This document shows, one piece after another, positions 10,701-21,375 of a stretch of 64,000 nt of DNA. The notes beneath the pieces were generated by a model, which saw nothing but the letters and a program-made list of their open reading frames with translations, ran no database searches and was not told the DNA's origin. The first letter of the stretch is position 1, and each line of letters opens with the position of its first letter. Location: positions 795 through 64,794 of the forward strand of contig JAHLWZ010000633.1 of the NCBI GenBank assembly GCA_020536535.1, read 5' to 3'. Source of the stretch: Pelomyxa schiedti (Eukaryota; Evosea; Pelobiontida; Pelomyxidae). The position numbers and the translations under genes were made by a program.

Positions 10701-11417
10701 AGGTTGGATATTGGTGCGTCTGGTACTGAACTTGTTTTGGGATGAGATTCGATTTCACTAACTCTTCATACCAAAACTGTAGTAAATGAGTGTAGGTACA
10801 CGATTTTAAAGAAGAGGACCTCTTCCATTATTTTCAAACTTTGAACATAATCTTCTTCTAAATGGCTTAAATGTCAAACAGGAGAATGGAAAGAGGGAAA
10901 AACCTGTAGAACACAACTCTTCAACTACTGCTTTTCTGTGCCTGGCAATTTCAATAACTTCCACAGCTTTACTGAGTGCCTCAACTTCAGGCTTTAAGAA
11001 CTGGTCTATTGATAATTTGACACCCTCTGCAAGTTTCTCACTAAGGCTCGTCAGATTCTCCAGCTTTTCCGAGCTTGGGTCTTCCACTGTGAACTTTGGT
11101 ATATCTTGTGAGTGGCATTTTCACAATGAAGTATTCCAAGAGCCAAAATCAAAAATGTGAACCTCAGAAGTAACTGCTAGCAGCTGTGCAATTACGGGAG
11201 GAATGCACTCATCAACTAGCGAGGAAATTCGAGACATCAGAGCTTCCTTTCTGAAGGTGAGATCTCCACAACGAAGGGAAAACCGTGGTTCCCGTAATAC
11301 AGAACTACAACACAAACGTACCTTCACAACGTAGATCCTGGAACATTTGTTGCAACGGCACGAATACGACACCGTAACCACGTTATTCCCACCCTCACAA
11401 CCACCACACGCTTGCAT
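7712..11417 (-). CDS. RhoGEF (DH-PH) with long Gln/Pro/Ser-rich C-terminal tail
   Basis: Start ATG at 11417. The N terminus is Cys-rich (CGGC, CRCNKCSRIY). The DH domain begins near 10935 (RHRKAVVEELCSTEEDYVQS) and is spread over several short exons. Its hallmark helix reads LSNYLIKPTQRITKYPLLLQ, near 10300-10215. PH-like strands follow between about 9900 and 9540 (FEVGLFLIEDCIIQD; KQLWLTYLKDAMKS). From about 9500 to the stop at 7712 the protein is a 590-residue disordered tail rich in Gln, Pro, Ser and His, with little else. The family catalyses GDP release from Rho GTPases at membranes. Exon edges in the DH part are approximate. The gene converges on the E2 gene with the transposon between them, and its start is 208 bp from the divergent Arg/Asp-repeat gene. 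Confidence 0.88.
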
Positions 11418-11625
11418 CGTTATTTTTGTTGATTTGTTCGTTGTTTCTTATAAGTGTCTGTTCCTGCCGGCCCAGATCTCAATGTGATATCCCTTGGCTG
11501 TTAGCTGCCGCAGAACTTGAACTTCGCAAGTGATGTCGTCCACTCCTCATTGGACCAGTCTCATGTCAATTGCCTTGTTATGATCATTTTCCGATAACCT
11601 CATTTCGACACGAAAACCACAAGCG

Positions 11626-12216
11626 ATGGCTGGCCGCGCACGAAGTCCCCTGCTCGAGGACCGCGAACGAGACAGAGACCGGGACCGAGACAGGGACCGC
11701 GACCGTGCCCGGGAGCGAGATCGTGAGCGCGACCGCGAGCGCGACAGGGACCGCGAGCGAAGAGACAGGAGCCGGGAGCGGGAGCGAGACCGGGACCGCG
11801 AGCGCGATCGTGATAGGGACAGGGACCGAGACAGGGAAAGGGAGCGAGACCGCTCCTCCAGCGCAGCGGCCAGGGCCCGTAGCGGCGCCGCGTCACCCCC
11901 GCTCCTTTTCCCCTTGCCCCCCACCCCCGGCTTCTTCGCGCCCGCCACGGCGATGGCGATGGCGATGGCACCCCAGACGCCTATGTCCCCCCCCATGGCC
12001 GCTGCTCCCGCAGTCCCAGCCAGTGGTGCCACCCCCAATCTCATAATCCCAACCACCCCCAACAACAACGCGCGTGGCGTAGTGCCTCCTCCCCCAGTTC
12101 CCCCGCCTCCGCCTCCCCCTGGCCCCGCGCCTCCCCCGCCGTCGCCGGCGCCCGCTCCGGCAGCCGCGGCGTCAACGCTCACAACTGCACCCACACCCGT
12201 GGTGCCCGCGGCCCCG

Positions 12217-12248
<32 letters not shown>

Positions 12249-15200
12249 TTTTTTTTTTTGCTTAGTCTTTTAAAGTTGTTTCATATTCCAGTGAACCTGA
12301 TGATGATCTCAGTTCTGTATCCAAAGACAAACCTCAATTACACTTCCAAGTACGTTCGATCCTAGAGATTTTCTTTACCCTGGAAATTAGCTATCTGTGA
12401 GTGGAGTTGGAATGGAAATAGTAACTTCTACCAAACGGCAACCAATTCTTAAACCTGTGGACCTCTCTGCCGAGGTATTCTTTCTTTAGGAATTTTCTTT
12501 CCGAGTTGGTAATCTTATTTCAGCTTCTCGTAAATGACTGGCAAATGCTTCTTGCAGCTGTAAAATCCAAGTTTAAACTTGTATTTTCAACTACAACTTT
12601 AATCCACCTAATTTTGGAAGACGCCAGAAATGGATGCCATCTCTTTAGAGGGGACAGTGAGATCGTCACCTATTGAGGTCCAACTTTCTCAACTAAGGTA
12701 TAACTTCTACACCGCATGAACACTTCTTTCTCACATTTCTCAGTTTCTGTTGGGGAGTTAACTTGGTGGAATTCTTTGATTGGCTTTTGAGGCTTGTAAA
12801 GTCGAAAAAAAAGCCAAAGTCACTAGCACCCTCTCTGCAACAATCTCTAGTTTTAGCACCTCCAAAACCTACCATCTTTGCAAGGATTCCCTCTATAAAG
12901 CGTGTCCCTTGTTCAATAACAATATAAAAAAATAACAAAAGCCAAATACAGGACAGATATCAAGCTGGAAGTTGGTCAAGCAACAGCAACTGTACAACTT
13001 ACTCTTCGTGCACTCACTAAATGCCTAGGTGTGGTTGTACACCGAATGACCGTTTTTAACACTTCAAAGAACATTTGAGTGCATTATCAACTGAGAAACA
13101 AGATCTCAATTCCTTAATTGCTCTCCTTCCTATTCTCCTCAATGAAGATGGTTTTCTTCACATAATAAACTTCTCCCTCACCTTCTCAATAGACAGGTCT
13201 GCTGTGGAATTTGTACTTGCCACGTTCACACTCCACCATATTGATGGTAGTCTAGGCGTTCAACCAATAGATTACCAGCCACCATTTATTGAGGCATCAT
13301 TTTCTGTTAAAAATGTCCAGGTATACTTCCCATTTGGCACCATGGATGTAAATCGTTACAGTTCATTCTATATCCATTCCCTTTGAATCCTATGGGGGTA
13401 ATGCTACAAACAACCGTGGGGGGTGAAGTCGGCGCACTTGATGCAGCAGCAGTAGCACTGCCTTCGAGCGTCTCATTCAGGTTCAGCTATTATCTCTACA
13501 GGAAAAACGAGTACCCACATTTGCGCAGACATGAAATCTCTAGCACTCCGAATCCTAGTAATCCCAATGACATCGATACTGTGCATAAAACACATCTGTA
13601 TATAAATGGAACGCAGTTACAACTGAGTGGCATGGTAGGCAGTTCTGTGCTGAAGTCTGCAAATTCCTTGCGGCGCATTTTTATGCTAGTTTTGGCTGGA
13701 CAGAGAGTACGACATGCAGCAATGCGCAAAAGGGCAACTGGAAAGCAAAAAAAGAAATCCAAGAAAGGTATATTCCAATCCAAACCCTTTCGAAAGCCAC
13801 TCATGAAACCAAGAGGTCACACTTGAAATTGGTGATTTCTTATTTGCATTGAATGAAATCCTTGCCCAAGATTTTACCTCAAGAATGATTGCTTTGGGTA
13901 AATACCGAGAGCCCAAGTAAATTGATCACCAATTCTAGATTCAAGCACTGCTTCTCTACTCCAGAGCAGTCTCGAGGCATCTCAGCAAATGGGTTTCTTT
14001 CATGTACTGGGGGGACTCAGCTAACCTACAACAGAAATCCCTGCAAACAATGTCAAAATCCGAGTCATGACAAAAACGCTGGGAGCTCTCAAAGCGTCAA
14101 AGTTACTTTTTACTGGGGAACTGGATCACCTAAAAACTACGTACATGTAAGTTTTCCTGTGTTTTCCATCTTTCCTGCTTCCCGTCTGTTTCAGAAAGGA
14201 AAATGAAAGTCAGAAAATAAGGATCACACAACTCGAGCGTGACCTTGATGAAATGAAGAATCAACTCATCGCATCAAAGATGTCTGATGTGGATACACAA
14301 TGCAAAAACGAAGAGAATAAAAGAAAGGTAACACTGTCGTCACTGCAACTGCTTATCAGGGGAAAAAGATACACCAAATCGATAAAGAATTGCAAGTAGC
14401 CAGGCTGGAAGTCACCAAAAGGGATGAGGAAATTAAGCGACTAAATGCCATACTGTCACATAATAACCCTGCCAGTCTTCTGAAAGCGACTAATGACTCT
14501 CTAAGACTTATTGCGGACAAGTTAATTTCCCGCTTCTACACTTTGAACTTTACAAATAAAACAGAACTGAATCCGAGAAGAAGGATATCACCTCTAGACT
14601 AGAGGCACAAACAGCAAGAACAGCAGCCGCTGTAAGCCCATTTCCACATATCCTCCCTTTACTTCTTGAGGGGGAAAAAAAAATCAATCCTTCTACAGGA
14701 GAAGAGAGCGAGTAATGCAGATGCAACTATCTGCCAGTTGAACATTCTTCTTGCTGACAGAGATGCAGAAATTAAAGAAGTTTGTTCTTCCTTCCATTCC
14801 TTTCAATCTTCTAAATCCCCACTCCCAGTTACGAATACTTCTGGACCATGCCAAACGAACTGCTGAACTTGCATCAGTGAGTGCTTCCACCCTTAAAAAA
14901 CCCCTACAATTCTAGATAACAACAAATTGCAATTGCAATCCTAATTAAAAATGCAGGCCAAACCCGAACCACCCCCAGCCACCACCAACCCCACATCAAT
15001 TCCCTCTGAAGAAAAACCCACATTAGCAACACCCACCAAATTACCCACATCCACCCACACAGCAACTGCAAATTTATCCAAAAGTGCCAGTGCATCTTCT
15101 CTACCCCCGGCTACATCAACACCCCTGGCACCAACTACAAACCCAACTATAAGCAATGCATCACTCCGGAAATCTGTGGATTATACCAGGGGTTCCTCAT

Positions 15201-15322
15201 CATCTTCCTCATCATCATCTGTAGTACCAACAACAACATCATCTACTGCTGACCAGGATGACACCGTAACCGCCAAGTCCAAGAGGTTATCATTTAGAAA
15301 ACCCAACAAGAAGAATCCCTAG
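11626..15322 (+). CDS. Arg/Asp/Glu-repeat, proline-rich protein with coiled coil
   Basis: Probably one gene. The first exon (from ATG 11626) encodes a roughly 60-residue RDRDRDRE tract, then Met/Ala/Pro-rich and poly-Pro segments. An intron holding a C32-T11 tract appears to end at TTAG near 12265, after which SFKVVSYSSEPDDDLSSVS continues in frame. Many small exons follow: a beta-rich region (AAVKSKFKLVFSTTTLIHLI; INFSLTFSIDRSAVEFVL; VSFRFSYYLYRKNEYPHL), then a coiled coil (QKIRITQLERDLDEMKNQL; VARLEVTKRDEEIKRLNA), then a Thr/Pro/Ser tail ending KRLSFRKPNKKNP. Architecture is reminiscent of an N-terminal C2-like domain plus coiled coil, but I cannot prove the C2. The RD/RE tract resembles those of splicing factors. 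Exon edges are approximate, and the span could hide two genes. Confidence 0.55.
12217..12259 (+). repeat. Homopolymer tract C32 followed by T11
   Basis: Thirty-two consecutive C then eleven T, directly upstream of GCTTAG. If translated it would give poly-proline and soon a stop. Treating it as the pyrimidine tract of an intron restores an open frame into the next exon. The exact length is prone to slippage or sequencing error. Confidence 0.85.
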
Positions 15323-15563
15323 GACTCAGGGGGCCTATGTGTATCTAAAATCTAAAACCTTACCTTCTTTCTTTCGACTTGTGTCTCATTCGATCCTCAA
15401 CAAGGAGAAAATATTTTCGAATGTTCGTGTTCCCCGAAATTCCCCAAACTTTTCCTGCCGCAGTAGCAAAAAAAAAAAAGATTGAAAAGCCGGACAAGGA
15501 AGCGAAAACCATTTTACTACAAAAAACCCCGATCAGCTCTTTGTGAAACAACAACAAAGCACG

Positions 15564-18051
15564 ATGCCGCTCCGCCACTGCCTTAAGATCAGCGATCTCA
15601 CCAAGGAGGAGGTAATCTTGATCGTTTTTTTTTTTTCAGCGCTGTGTGGTCCGTTTGCGATGCTGGTGGCGGCACAGTACGCAATATATGCTTATTTTTT
15701 CCCTCCTTTGCCCGTTAGATCTTGGCCGTCCTCGCCAAGTCCATTGACCTCAAGCACAACAAGGAGAAGTACGCCCACGTAATGGATGGACGCACACTCC
15801 TCATGCTTTTCCAAAAGCCTTCACTTCGAACCCGTGTGTCATTCGAGGTACTGAATCTTCCTTATCATCGTGTTGTCTTACGGTGATTTTAGGTTGGAAT
15901 GACCCAAATGGGAGGACACGCCATCCACTACAGCATCGCCGATTCACCTCTCGGTGTTAAGGAGACATATGGTGATACTGGCAAAGTAAGAACAAAATGG
16001 GTTTCCCCTTTAGTAAAATTAATACAGGTTCTTTCCCGCTTTGCTGATATTGTTATGGCCCGTGTCAACAAACGTAACGATGTCAGACAACTCGCTGCAA
16101 ATTCCACCATCCCAATCATTAACGCCCTTGATGACTTTGGTTCGGATCAGATTTTCTTGGTTTTAATTGATTAACTCCGTCTTAGCCCACCCATGCCAGA
16201 TGCTTGCTGACATGCAAGCCATCATGGAGAAGAAGGGTTGCCTTCAGAAGATTAAAATGGCTTACTGCGGAGATATTCACAACAATGTGACCTATGATCT
16301 CATGAGGTAGCCCTTCTGGTGTGAAAATACTTTCCCTTATCACATACAGGTCCGCAGCCGTCGTTGGCTTTGAGATCCGTGTTGCTGGTCCCCGTGGGGA
16401 AGGTTTTGAGGTTGAACCCGAGGTTTTGGAGGAGTGCGCTACCCTTTGTGCCAAGTCTGGTAGGATTCTTCCATACCTTATCTGTCCTCTAATTTATGGT
16501 TTAGGCGGCCGTGTCATTGTCTGTGAGACAGCTGTGGAAGCTGTCACCGGTGTTGACGTTGTCTACGCTGATTCTTGGATGTCCTATGGTATCCCAAAAG
16601 AGGCAGAAGAGGCCCGAAGGAGAATGTTTCTCCCCTTCCAAGTGACTGCTGAGCTCATGACCCATGCTAAGCCCGACGCCATCTTCATGAACTGCCTCCC
16701 CGCAATGAGGGGTGCTGAGATGACCGCCGAAGTTATTGACGGACCCCAGAGCATTGTCTTTGATGAAGCAGAAAACAGGCTTCACACGTGAGCATTTTCC
16801 TGTGTTATCCTTAGTCTGACACCCTACAGATGCAAGGCCCTCATGCTCTTCCTACTTGGAATTGGAGGTTTTGAGCCCACCCCTTGTGTCTGCACATGCC
16901 CATCAGCAGCCAAGCCAGCAAGGATGGGAAAAATCCTTATTGCTCTGGGAGGCAATGCTTTGATGAAGTCTGGTCAGAAAGGCACTTATGAAGAGCAAAT
17001 GGAGAACGCCATGGTCACTTGCCATCAACTTGTTAAGCTTATCAAGCGTGGCTACGACCTCGTTATTACCCACGGCAACGGTCCCCAGGTTGGAGCAATC
17101 AAGCTTCAAAATCAAATCGCAGCAGACAAGGTTCCCGAGATGAACTTGAACGTTTGTGGAGCGGAGAGTCAGGGATTCCTTGGCTATCTTCTTCAACAAT
17201 GCCTTCAGAACAGTATTCCTCCTTCCCAATCTCCTTTCCGTTCTGACCGTTAAACAGTTTTCCTGGCTGAGGGAATCCACAAGGACGTTGCCACAATTGT
17301 TACCCAAGTTGTAGTTGGCAGCGAAGATCCCGCTTTCCGCAATCCAACCAAACCAATCGGAAGGTTTGTTTGTACCAAACTTTAGTACCCCGTTCTTACC
17401 GCATTGTGCAGGTTCTTCACTGCCCAGGAGGCAGAAGTCCTTAGGGCGCAAGGCAAAACCGTTGTAGAGGATAGTGGCAGGGGCTACAGAGTTGTTGTCC
17501 CATCTCCCATGCCTCTCGAAATTGTTGAGGGCAACTCGATCAAGACTCTCATCAATGCAGGGTATTCAAATGCACTGACCACGTATTTCGCACCTAATAC
17601 TCACGTAGAGCTGTAGTCATCAGCGTTGGAGGAGGTGGCATCCCTGTTATCCGCAAGCCCTCTGGCGAGCTCACCGGTGTTGAAGCCGTTATTGGTACGG
17701 TTCACCTCTACTTGCTACATTCCATAATTTTTTTTTTCAGACAAGGACCTTGGTGGGTCAGTCCTTGCCGACCTCATTGGAGCAGACACCTTCATGATCC
17801 TCACTGACGTCGAATGCGCCTACGTAGACTACCGCGGACCCAACAAGCGAGCACTTCCCAAGTTGACCGTTGCTGAAGCCCAGACACTCTTTGAGGCCAA
17901 CGAGTTTGCCAAGGGCAGCATGGGACCCAAGGTACAGGCAGCCATCAAGTTCGCCAAGACAACAGGACGCCCTGCAATCATCACTGCTCTGGACAAGGTC
18001 CTTGATGCCCTTGATGGAACTGCTGGCACCCGCGTCGTTTCTGGTCTTTAA
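15564..18051 (+). CDS. Bifunctional ornithine carbamoyltransferase-carbamate kinase fusion
   Basis: Twelve exons (15564-15611, 15719-15847, 15893-15985, 16028-16139, 16186-16306, 16350-16459, 16505-16787, 16830-17212, 17258-17363, 17412-17561, 17609-17694, 17741-18051) give 643 residues, the sum of two complete enzymes. The OTC half has the carbamoyl-phosphate motif KPSLRTR, HPCQ across an exon junction, and CLPA. The CK half starts [12 protein letters not shown], followed by [16 protein letters not shown] and [16 protein letters not shown]. Both lie in one frame: exon 16830-17212 contains the OTC C terminus and the CK N terminus with no stop between. In the arginine deiminase pathway these enzymes turn citrulline into ornithine plus carbamoyl phosphate, then make ATP. 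The usual SMG ornithine loop reads SYG here, and HCLP reads NCLP, so the acceptor amine is not certain. Confidence 0.95.
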
Positions 18052-18356
18052 AGCCCTAAAATAAGCCTTTTCTATGCCACTTCTCTTGTGAATCGTGTTT
18101 CTCTGTCACTGGGCTTTGGGAAATGCTCCCTCGGCTGCAGTGGTTTCTTTTACTGGGAGGTCGCCCAAACAACCAAGAACAGCTACTGAGCAATGTAAGG
18201 GAACCTATGACCTTGCTTAGGAGTCAGACGAATCGTTTCGGTCCGTACAAGTCAGGATTCTTTTCTGCTAGTTTTCCCTGGTTGTGATGGTTTAGCAGAA
18301 CAACCGTACGAAAGCAACAATTAAAAAAAAAAAAAGAACCAATAGGCACTACTACT
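18052..18356. other. Intergenic: 3' region of OTC-CK and promoter side of calmodulin
   Basis: About 305 bp with no open frame that joins either neighbour. It contains an A12-like run near 18323, just upstream of the calmodulin ATG. No RNA gene or repeat recognised. Confidence 0.6.
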
Positions 18357-19182
18357 ATGGTGCGTACGATTTGCAATTTGTTATTTTCTATGTGTTAATT
18401 TGTTGAGGATGGGTTGTAATTTCTCACTGTAACATAAAACAATGTTTAGGCCAGCAAATTCAGCGAGGAAAAAATAGCCGAGCTTAAGGAGGCGTTCCTT
18501 GTATTTGACAAGGACGGTGATGGCACAATAACAATTACGGAATTAGGGGGCGTTATGGAGTCTATTGGTATTAACCCCTTTGCGTTCTCTCTTTATAATA
18601 TTATATGATATATCACTTCTACCTGTTTCATCGCCGTTTCCTTTTTTTTTTTTTTGTTTCCCTGCCGGGTATGTAATGGAATTTCAGGACAGAAAGTGAC
18701 CGAGGCAGACCTACATGATATGATTAGCTCAGTTGATGCAAGTTGCTTTGCGACTAATATTTACAGTGTTAACTAACCACCACAAGATAACAACGGGACT
18801 ATCGACTTTGAGGAATTCCTTTCACTAATGTCCCAGCAGACGGAACAGTCACCTGCTGACGAACTCCGCGACGCCTTCAAAGCATGACTACAATTACCCC
18901 AATACTCACTCTAATATTCTGCAGGTCTTTGATTTGAACGGTGATGGGCAAATATCCCTAGATGAACTTCGCCAAGTAGCTTCCAAACCTCTTTATCTCT
19001 AAAATTCAATAGCTACTACTATTTGCACTAGAACGTTCTAACAACACAACATAAAACAGGTAATGCAACGCTTGGGACGAACCCTCAGCGAACCTGAGTT
19101 GTTGGATATGATCAAGGAAGCCGACGCAGACCATGACGGGCAGATAAACTTTGAAGAATTCCAAAAGATGATGAATCCATAA
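18357..19182 (+). CDS. CALM: Calmodulin
   Basis: Six exons: 18357-18359, 18450-18567, 18688-18741, 18787-18881, 18925-18975 and 19060-19182; 444 nt and 147 residues. The first exon is only the ATG, as in many animal calmodulin genes. The protein begins [17 protein letters not shown] and has four EF-hand loops with intact ligand positions: [48 protein letters not shown]. Intron 18882-18924 has a GC donor (AAA then GCATGA) and a normal CAG acceptor; placing it there is forced by DAFK-VFDLNG. The protein is a calcium sensor acting on kinases, phosphatases and cytoskeletal targets. The linker between lobes is [12 protein letters not shown], more diverged than typical calmodulin, so a calmodulin-like paralogue is possible. 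It converges on the PH gene with 65 bp between the stops. Confidence 0.93.
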
Positions 19183-19247
19183 ACACAAGGTTTCAGAAAA
19201 AAAAATGTGGCAGTTTATGGAGACGCAGTTATGTCTTGGGGTGTATT

Positions 19248-21200
19248 TTATTGTCCATCATCTGGTTGATAAAATTCCGGAATCCGCATCTTTTGGAATT
19301 CTTCCAAGTCATTCACAGTTCCTTGAAGATCGTTGACTGAGTTTCTCTCACTATAAACCATCTAGAGACACACCAGTCGGCGAGGGTCCTGGGCCCGCAC
19401 CTCGTCAATTGTGGGACTCCTGGGTCTGTTTCCTGTGGTACTGTACATGAATGGTAGAAAGCCGACCCATCCTAGGTCCACCTTTGGGATCATGTTTCTT
19501 GCAAGACACACATGACAAGAAACAACTTCAAGTGATTGATGGAGCACCAACCCATTGTACCTGGTTTGACTCTCCAAGCAACCTCTCTTGTGGCGATGAA
19601 GGTGTCAATTTGCCCCCAGAAGCCACCTTTCTTGTGAACGTCATCAATTACAAAAGGGATGTTGTACAAAAAAAAAAACAAAAAGGCATGTTGTTATCTA
19701 CTTCGAGTTGAAGATAGAGGGAAAGGTGTCAGAGCAGCAAGGATGGAGAAGAAAAGGAGGCCCGCAGTGGCATTGGTGTGTTGTGAGAGTCATCAGTTGA
19801 GAGTGGTTGGACTTGGTGGGAGACTGCAGTTGTTGGGGATGTGTTGGGCACGACCGCTGTTGCCGTGGCTGTGGTGCTTGTTGAATTGATGAAAGAAGCT
19901 GGTGCAAATGCAAAAAAGTCTTCATCAGCAGGGAAGAAGCCACCTCCACCAGGCGGAGACGAAACGGTCACCGCTGGCGCGTGAGTCTCAGTAAGATCGA
20001 GTGCACTTGGTTGAGGTTCCCCATGGTATTCAATATGATTCTGGGGGTTATTTATTTCCTTTTTGTTTGATAGGCACACAGACCTTTCTTCGAGATGGAA
20101 TCGCTCGTGTTGCACTCGTTGTGAATGGATTGATGTCCATACTACTGTCATTGGAGGTTGTGGGTTGTTGGTGTATCGGAGTGATGTGCGTGAAGTCATT
20201 CATAAGAATGGTGGATATCGGAACTGTCCCACATGGAGATGAAGAAAGTGCCCCATGTCCAACACTGCCAACAACACACGGTGTAATATTATTAGCAGCT
20301 CCCCCTTCTTCTCTAATGTGATGGTGATCTATTATTTCATTTTTTTAGTTTTCTTTCTTGTGCTTTTGTCGTAGGTACATACTTGTTGCAGAGGGGTGTG
20401 CAATTGGTTGTTGTGTCGAGCTATGCTACGCAATGAAGTTAAATTCGTGTCCGAACTTAAAACAATGAAAGCCATACAGGTGTAGGATATACAGTGTGAT
20501 TAGTGGTAGGTCTTGGCTGTGAGACAGCTGGGCCATTCGAATGGGAACCGTGTGAGAGTGAGGAACTCACTGCAGGTGCAGAAGTTCCTAAGATTTTCGA
20601 GGAGCTTGACTTTGCTTGCAGCGACAACATTGTATGAGTCCATTGTTGACGCTGTTCTACGCTCACACATTTGAATCTGGATAAAGTTTAAGATTGGCTT
20701 GCAATTAATAGGTGGCCCCACTTGTAATTCGATTGATCGCATATTACAATGAATGACTTCGTACTCTTTGAAGATTTCGCAGGTTTTACAGTGATTTTGG
20801 AGAGTTCAAGGGCAACACTAGGCTGAGCGTCCTTTTTCGGGAGTTGAGCCAAAGGGGGGGGGGTAAAAACACCATAACGTACTTGGTAGTCTCTAAACCA
20901 AGCAAAATAATGTGGGTACAATGCACACCACTTGGGACTGTAAGTCGCAAGTGTCTTATTTATCAAATGAGTCACGGCAATAAAACAACATCGAAACCTT
21001 TTTATGCAACCAACCAATCAATACAGGTAGCTCTTTCTTCTTGGGTGCAGGCTCTTCCGCGGATCTCACCTCTGTAGTATTTTTTTTTTTATTATTATTA
21101 TTTAATATTAGTTTAGCTTGTTTGGCACAAACGAATCGACGAGTAGGGGATTGACTTCATTCAGGAGGGAAGACACAGTACTAAGAAGAGGGGCATGCAT
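19248..21200 (-). CDS. PH-domain protein with disordered C terminus
   Basis: The likely start is ATG at 21200 (MHAPLLSTVSSLLNEVNPLL). An intron ending near 21072 leads to VRSAEEPAPKKKELPVLIGW. The PH domain begins IGWLHKK, then SPKWCALYPHYFAWFRD in the next exon, continues with SVALELSKITVKPAKSS and KEYEVIHCNMRSIEL, and ends with the C-terminal helix around QRQQWTHTMLSLQAK. After the domain comes a Ser/Thr/Pro-rich region with GGGGFFPADEDFFAFAP, then a short conserved-looking stretch (ATREVAWRVKPGTMGW; PKVDLGWVGFLPFMYSTTG) and the end PEFYQPDDGQ at 19248. PH domains bind phosphoinositides or proteins. I cannot name the subfamily. Exon edges are partly approximate. Confidence 0.7.
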
Positions 21201-21375
21201 GTTTCGCTCTTGGTCGTATGTTTTGTTGTTTTCTGTGTTTTATTTGTTTCATTACCGCTGATTGATTTCCGAGCCCACGGGAGATCGCTGGAAACGTTTA
21301 ATTTTGGTTTACGGGTAAGATCAAACATCAACACGTTGCGAGAAAGTACAAAACCAGCTTTTCTCCTTGCGCTTT

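Noticed and set aside
15564-18051. Bacterial contamination or fresh bacterial transfer for the OTC-CK gene
   Set aside because: Eleven introns with host-like sizes and signals interrupt it, so it is resident in the nuclear genome. An ancient transfer cannot be ruled out.
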